Shown here in pieces: positions 48,116-52,384 of a stretch of DNA of 52,384 bases; positions within the stretch are counted from its first letter, which is position 1; every line of letters begins with the position of its first letter. The DNA is from Acidimicrobiaceae bacterium (lineage in GTDB: Bacteria; Actinomycetota; Acidimicrobiia; Acidimicrobiales; RAAP-2), in NCBI GenBank assembly GCA_947447225.1, contig CANFJV010000004.1:1-52384 (forward strand), in the 5' to 3' direction. A program made the position numbers and the translations under genes. Below the pieces are notes generated by a model. It saw nothing but the letters and a program-made list of their open reading frames with translations. It did no database searches and had not been told where the DNA came from.

Positions 48116-50229
48116 TTGGCACCGTGAGCGAACACGCCGAAGCTGAACAAGCCGCAATCGGTGCCACTTCCGTTCGAGGGCGTCACCTTCCCGCACTCGA
48201 CGGACTCCGCGCACTCGCCGTGCTCTTGGTGATGGCGTATCACCTCGGATTTGCCTGGGCGAACGGCGGATTTCTTGGCGTTGATTTGTTCTTTGTCCTT
48301 TCAGGTTTTCTCATTACATCGCTACTTGTAGAAGAACGCTTTGTTGATGGTTCCATTCGCCTCGCAGCATTTTGGGGAAGGCGAGCAAAGCGGCTACTGC
48401 CCGCCACGCTGTGTTTGATTGTCGTGATTGCTGTTGCCCTCATGTTCATTCGCAGATACTGGACGGGCCCAAATGATGTGGCCTTTGATCGCATTGGTTT
48501 TAAAGGTGACGCCTATGCGACGTTGCTCTATGTGGCCAATTGGCATGCGATTTTTGCTCACCAGAATTACTTCGCCGCCTTTTTGGCTCCTTCGCCGCTG
48601 AAGCACACCTGGAGCTTGTCGATTGAAGAGCAGTTCTATCTCGTGTGGCCACTCGCCGTGGTGGCCATGGTCCGCAAGTCGCCTGCGTGGCGACGTGTTG
48701 GCATTGTGGTGTCGATCACCATGGCGGTGTTGTCAACCGTGCTGATGGCGGTGCTGGTGGCAGGTGGTAGCTCACTTTCGAATGTCTACTTCAATACCTT
48801 TGCTCGACTGTTCGACTTGGGTGCTGGAGCGGCGCTGGCGTTCATGGTGGCGCTGCGACCCTCACCAAGCAGCAAGGCAACAACGACACTGAATGTCCTC
48901 GGTCCGGTCGCTTTTGTTGTCTTGGCATTTTTTTGGAGTACTGCTGGTGGGCCAGATGGGTTCCCAGCAAGGGGAATGTTCTTTGGCGGATTCGCCTTGT
49001 GTGCGGTACTCGCCACCATCGTCGTAGCCTCGGTTCGATTACCAAAGCCGACCATCTTTGGCCGAGCACTTGGCATTCGGCCCCTGGCCTGGGTTGGACT
49101 CATTTCCTATGGCCTGTATCTCTGGCACTGGCCGTTATTTCAGATCATGACGCCGTCTCGTATCCATCTTTTTGGTTGGAAACTTGCGGTGGCCAAGATT
49201 GTGGCGACTTTTGTGTTTGCCACCTTGAGCTTCTATCTCTTAGAGCGCCCCATCAGGCGTCGAACCTTCCGCAAGGGCGTGCTTCCCGTCTTGGTCGTTG
49301 CTGGCATGGTTGGCACCGCTGCGGTGGTGACCATGGTGAACCCGTACACCGTGCCCAAGTTGGCCCCGACTCCGCCAACATCGCCAGTACTTCCTACTGC
49401 TCAAGGAACTATTCCCGGAGCCGGCGGGATTATTGGTGCGCCAGTGCATTTCCGCCACGCAATTGACCCTGAGCACCCGCTCAACGTCTTGATTGTTGGT
49501 GACTCGGTGATGTACTCCATCGAACTTCCCGTCAATCGAGGCTTGCGGTCCACGATGAACGCCAAGGCACAGATGAAAGCCTTTCCGGGCTGGGGGTTGA
49601 CGACCAAGAAGATTTGGCGGGAAGAACTCGCCGCGAACCTGGCCAAGTTTCCAATCGACCTCGTCATTGGCACCTGGGGCTGGGACAACAAGGTTGCCCA
49701 TGACCACCCCGAGCGCTACCGAGCCCTCCTCCAAGAATTCGTTGATCGTGCCACAAAGGGGCCGAACGCGGCCGCTGCGGTTGGATTCGTGGAGTATCCA
49801 AAAACCGGGGATCTTGCCTGGCTCGGTAACTCAGGTGCGGCTGAAGTCTTAGGGCTAACTGGCGGAGAAGCAGCGTTTGCTCAGGTGGCAAAACAAGTGG
49901 TCGCAGCCTCGCCTGGAAGGGCGCTGTATTTACCCACCGCTCCATCAATCCTTTACAAGGGCAACTTCGCAAGTTGGCTGCCACCATCGAATCATCGAGC
50001 GGCTCCTCCCTCTGCGTGGGTTCGGGTCAGGTCGGTCGATTCGATTCATGCCTGCCAACCAGGGGCAGTGAATGAGGCTGCAGCGATCATTGCTGACCTC
50101 GACCAACTTGCCGGCATTGGCGCTCCGCGTGGTAATTGGTATGAGGGGAGATGGGTCCACGATCCTCGCTACCACGGAGGCCTCATTGACTGCCCAAATG
50201 ATCACCCGCCGAAGGGCTTTCGGCCCTAG
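48112..50229 (+). CDS. AT3-SGNH O-acyltransferase (OatA-like)
   Basis: 705 residues from ATG 48112, overlapping the previous stop; an upstream in-frame start at 48055 lies inside the neighbour. The N-terminal half is an acyltransferase-3 domain of 10-11 membrane helices with Leu-Asp-Gly-Leu-Arg-Ala-Leu-Ala-Val, the catalytic-type His in Ala-Tyr-His-Leu-Gly, Gly-Val-Asp-Leu-Phe-Phe-Val-Leu-Ser-Gly-Phe and Ser-Ile-Glu-Glu-Gln-Phe-Tyr-Leu-Val-Trp-Pro-Leu. The extracytoplasmic C-terminal half is an SGNH domain with Val-Gly-Asp-Ser-Val near residue 462 and an Asp-Ser-Ile-His pair near residue 643. Such proteins move acetyl groups across the membrane onto peptidoglycan or surface glycans. Confidence 0.92.
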   Translation: MIGTVSEHAEAEQAAIGATSVRGRHLPALDGLRALAVLLVMAYHLGFAWANGGFLGVDLFFVLSGFLITSLLVEERFVDGSIRLAAFWGRRAKRLLPATLCLIVVIAVALMFIRRYWTGPNDVAFDRIGFKGDAYATLLYVANWHAIFAHQNYFAAFLAPSPLKHTWSLSIEEQFYLVWPLAVVAMVRKSPAWRRVGIVVSITMAVLSTVLMAVLVAGGSSLSNVYFNTFARLFDLGAGAALAFMVALRPSPSSKATTTLNVLGPVAFVVLAFFWSTAGGPDGFPARGMFFGGFALCAVLATIVVASVRLPKPTIFGRALGIRPLAWVGLISYGLYLWHWPLFQIMTPSRIHLFGWKLAVAKIVATFVFATLSFYLLERPIRRRTFRKGVLPVLVVAGMVGTAAVVTMVNPYTVPKLAPTPPTSPVLPTAQGTIPGAGGIIGAPVHFRHAIDPEHPLNVLIVGDSVMYSIELPVNRGLRSTMNAKAQMKAFPGWGLTTKKIWREELAANLAKFPIDLVIGTWGWDNKVAHDHPERYRALLQEFVDRATKGPNAAAAVGFVEYPKTGDLAWLGNSGAAEVLGLTGGEAAFAQVAKQVVAASPGRALYLPTAPSILYKGNFASWLPPSNHRAAPPSAWVRVRSVDSIHACQPGAVNEAAAIIADLDQLAGIGAPRGNWYEGRWVHDPRYHGGLIDCPNDHPPKGFRP
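50208..50224 (+). terminator. Hairpin at the end of the AT3-SGNH gene
   Basis: GCCGAA (50208-50213) and TTCGGC (50219-50224) form a perfect 6-bp stem with a 5-nt loop over the last codons of the gene. There is no T-run after it. Confidence 0.3.
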
Positions 50230-50250
50230 GAAATTGTCACACCCCATCAC

Positions 50251-50256
50251 TATCCT
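50251..50256 (+). promoter_or_regulatory. -10 element TATCCT, leaderless-type, for the ADP-ribosylglycohydrolase gene
   Basis: TATCCT, 6-nt spacer (TAGCCA), then ATG 50263. Confidence 0.5.
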
Positions 50257-50262
50257 TAGCCA

Positions 50263-51294
50263 ATGAAACAAGACCGAAGTGATGCCATTGCCGGGAGCCT
50301 GCTCGCTGGAGCCATAGGTGATTGCCTTGGTGCGGCGACTGAATTCAAGTCCTTCGAGAAGATCACCCGAGTCTTTGGGCCAAACGGACTGACGGAAATC
50401 CATCCCCCCGGCCGATTCACTGATGACACGCAAATGACCTTGTTTACCGCCGTTGGCGTGATCACTGCGCTCATTGATCATGAACGCCCAACGGCAAGTG
50501 CGTGGACGAAGGCGTTTCATGAGGCGTATCTCGAGTGGCTTCGCACTCAGGAAATTCGCAAGCCTCGCGGCGACCTCGGTGGAAGCTGGTTGCTCGGTGA
50601 ATCGACGCTGTATCGGCGAGAGGCGCCAGGCATGACCTGCCTTTCTGCGCTTCGCAGTGGTGAGGCCGGCACGCTTGATGATCGCATCAATGACTCGAAG
50701 GGTTGTGGGGGGGTGATGCGGTCAGCGCCAGTTGGATTGTTACTCGCCGATCGCTACAGTCGAGAAGAGATCTATGAGATTGGTTGTTTGTCGGCTGCGG
50801 TTACTCACGGTCACGATGGTGGGATCTTCCCCGCAGGAGCCCTGTCCGTGATGGTGGTTGACCTGATGAATGGCGCGAGCGTTGAGGCGGCGGTCAAAAA
50901 TCTCACCGGTCTCATTCCAACCGATCTCCGTGACCGCCTGCGAGAGGCCGTGAACTTTGCAAAATCGCAACCTCTTGCTCCGCTGCCACTGTGCGATGAG
51001 TTGGGGCAAGGGTGGGTTGGCGATGAAGCACTCGCCATCGCTGTTGCCTGTGCCGTTGGGGGTTTTGACCTCGAAGATTCCTTACTCGTGGCGATTAACC
51101 ATGATGGCGATACCGATTCAACTGGTGCAATTTGCGGCAACCTGCTTGGGGCGAAGCTTGGCGTTGCTGCCATTCCCGAGCGCTTCTTGCGAAATGCACC
51201 CCAGGTGCCGCTCGTAACCAAGGTGGCCCAAGAGTGCGCAACGTTTCTGTGCGAGCCCATGACGCCCGAGTTCGCTGCACGTTACGGCCGGTAG
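50263..51294 (+). CDS. ADP-ribosylglycohydrolase (DraG/ARH) family protein
   Basis: 343 residues. The family metal-site motifs are present: Gly-Ala-Ile-Gly-Asp-Cys-Leu-Gly near residues 16-23, Thr53-Asp54-Asp55-Thr56, and His-Asp-Gly-Asp-Thr-Asp-Ser-Thr-Gly-Ala near residue 279, which supply the two-magnesium ligands. A Gly-Cys-Gly-Gly-Val-Met-Arg-Ser motif fits as well. Members remove ADP-ribose from protein side chains, nucleic acids or small molecules. No partner ADP-ribosyltransferase or nitrogenase gene is seen here, so the substrate is open. Confidence 0.92.
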   Translation: MKQDRSDAIAGSLLAGAIGDCLGAATEFKSFEKITRVFGPNGLTEIHPPGRFTDDTQMTLFTAVGVITALIDHERPTASAWTKAFHEAYLEWLRTQEIRKPRGDLGGSWLLGESTLYRREAPGMTCLSALRSGEAGTLDDRINDSKGCGGVMRSAPVGLLLADRYSREEIYEIGCLSAAVTHGHDGGIFPAGALSVMVVDLMNGASVEAAVKNLTGLIPTDLRDRLREAVNFAKSQPLAPLPLCDELGQGWVGDEALAIAVACAVGGFDLEDSLLVAINHDGDTDSTGAICGNLLGAKLGVAAIPERFLRNAPQVPLVTKVAQECATFLCEPMTPEFAARYGR

Positions 51295-51314
51295 GAGTCG
51301 AGCCGCGTCTTCAC

Positions 51315-51346
51315 TAGGGTAAAGACGTTCTTTGCAGAGGAAGGAG
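51315..51346 (+). promoter_or_regulatory. fumC -10 TAGGGT and Shine-Dalgarno
   Basis: TAGGGT (51315-51320) would give a leader of about 25 nt containing GGAAGGAG (51339-51346), 5 nt before GTG 51352. Confidence 0.4.
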
Positions 51347-51351
51347 TGGCC

Positions 51352-52384
51352 GTGGCCACGAGGATTGAATCAGACACCATGGGCGAAATCGAAGTCGATT
51401 CGTCGAAGTACTGGGGAGCTCAAACGGAGCGTTCCCTCCACCACTTCGCCATTGCGCACGACACCATGCCGCCTTCGCTTATTCGTGCCTTTGGCATCTT
51501 GAAGCTTGCCTCAGCCGAAGTTAACCGTGACCTCGGAAAATTGACCCCTGAAAAGGCCGACCTCATCATCGCCGCAGCTCGCGAAGTGGCAGATGGCCTT
51601 CACCCAACAGAATTCCCACTTCGCATCTGGCAGACCGGTTCAGGCACGCAGACGAACATGAACGTCAATGAAGTCATCTCAAACCGCGCTATTGAGATGG
51701 CCGGTGGAGAACTTGGCTCAAAGAGCCCCGTTCACCCGAACGATGACGTCAACATGAGCCAATCGAGCAACGACACCTTCCCAACAGCGATGCACATCGC
51801 CGCAGTTGAACAAGTCATCCACAAGCTCATTCCCGCAGTTCGCCGCCTCCGTGATGCCTTGCAGGTAAAGACCGAGGCCTACCGCGACATTGTGAAAATT
51901 GGTCGTACTCACTTGATGGACGCGGTCCCGCTCACCTTGGGGCAAGAGTTCTCTGGTTACGTGGCCCAACTCGACGCAGACCTTGTTCGCTTGGAGCAGT
52001 CCCTTGAAGGCGTCTACGAATTGGCCGCTGGTGGAACCGCAGTCGGCACTGGCCTCAACACGCACCCTGAGTTCGGTGAGCGCGTGGCGAGCGCCATTGC
52101 AAAGCTCACCGGCCTGCCATTCATTACCGCCCCAAACAAGTTCGCCGCCTTGGCCGCCCACGATGCCTTGGTTTACTCACATGGTGCGGTGAAGACACTG
52201 GCCGTTTCCATGGCAAAGATCGCCGACGACCTTCGCTGGCTCGGTTCAGGCCCACGTTCGGGACTTGGAGAGCTTCGCCTGCCGGAAAATGAGCCCGGTT
52301 CATCAATCATGCCGGGCAAGGTCAATCCCACGCAGTCTGAAGCGATGATCATGGTCTCCATTCAGGTCATGGGCAACGACACTG
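51352..52384 (+). CDS. fumC: Class II fumarate hydratase (3' partial)
   Basis: The gene opens at GTG 51352 and runs off the window end (344 codons visible). GTG 51346 is also in frame, but overlaps the SD. Superfamily motifs: Trp-Gly-Ala-Gln-Thr-Glu-Arg-Ser, [14 protein letters not shown], [14 protein letters not shown], Gly-Arg-Thr-His-Leu-Met-Asp-Ala and the signature [11 protein letters not shown] with its catalytic Ser. It interconverts fumarate and malate in the TCA cycle. The Thr-His-Leu-Met-Asp form points to fumarase rather than aspartase, where Thr-x-Leu-Gln-Asp is common. Confidence 0.95.
   Translation, partial: MATRIESDTMGEIEVDSSKYWGAQTERSLHHFAIAHDTMPPSLIRAFGILKLASAEVNRDLGKLTPEKADLIIAAAREVADGLHPTEFPLRIWQTGSGTQTNMNVNEVISNRAIEMAGGELGSKSPVHPNDDVNMSQSSNDTFPTAMHIAAVEQVIHKLIPAVRRLRDALQVKTEAYRDIVKIGRTHLMDAVPLTLGQEFSGYVAQLDADLVRLEQSLEGVYELAAGGTAVGTGLNTHPEFGERVASAIAKLTGLPFITAPNKFAALAAHDALVYSHGAVKTLAVSMAKIADDLRWLGSGPRSGLGELRLPENEPGSSIMPGKVNPTQSEAMIMVSIQVMGNDT

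Overview
The window looks like a chromosomal segment of a high-to-moderate GC actinobacterium, most likely of the Acidimicrobiia type (Ilumatobacter/Microtrichales-like; inferred from gene content and order, not from a search). Supporting signs are the order recG-rsmD-coaD-SepIVA-like-DUF177-rpmF-plsX-acpP-rnc-fpg-smc-ftsY-ffh-rpsP-KH-rimM-trmD-rplS-DUF2469, a C4 zinc-type L28, GTP-dependent PEP carboxykinase, DUF4012, many GTG/TTG starts, and very frequent leaderless-type promoters.

Layout. 1-4955: the end of a surface-polysaccharide locus with an O-antigen-ligase/polymerase-like protein (cut by the window start), a Wzx-like flippase and two GT4 glycosyltransferases, all overlapping in one operon. 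5239-9468: a large exported PQQ-type beta-propeller protein with ASH and Calx-beta-like domains, then a convergent hexapeptide acyltransferase. 9562-17114: glyQS, hemW, a DrrAB-type ABC exporter, and dnaG overlapping a primary-type sigma factor. 17170-21749: two tRNA genes (Asn-GTT and a CAT tRNA) bracket four envelope genes of mostly unknown function: a Ser/Thr-tailed small membrane protein, a DUF4012 protein, a low-complexity exported protein with 21-bp repeats, and an overlapping multipass membrane protein with a His-rich N-terminus. 21775-29322: a DCC-family oxidoreductase, an LppX-like exported protein, an MFS transporter, pckG, thiL, rpmB and fakA.

29319-46827 is a long, nearly gap-free housekeeping block on the + strand: DNA repair and replication fork rescue (recG, fpg), ribosome and RNA maturation (rsmD, rpmF, rnc, rpsP, khpA, rimM, trmD, rplS), CoA and lipid synthesis (coaD, plsX, acpP), septation (SepIVA-like), chromosome organisation (smc) and SRP targeting (ftsY, ffh). 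One exported SGNH-domain gene interrupts it between fpg and smc. 46830-52384 holds an enoyl-CoA hydratase-family protein, an unknown protein, an AT3-SGNH O-acyltransferase, an ADP-ribosylglycohydrolase and fumC (cut by the window end).

The most consistent non-coding signal is a TAnnnT box ending exactly 6 nt before the start codon in at least nine genes that begin transcription units. It predicts leaderless mRNAs. No gene-free stretch exceeds 300 bases; the largest gap (4956-5238) holds a promoter and a possible gene remnant on the minus strand. I saw no CRISPR array, insertion sequence, prophage or recognisable defence system.
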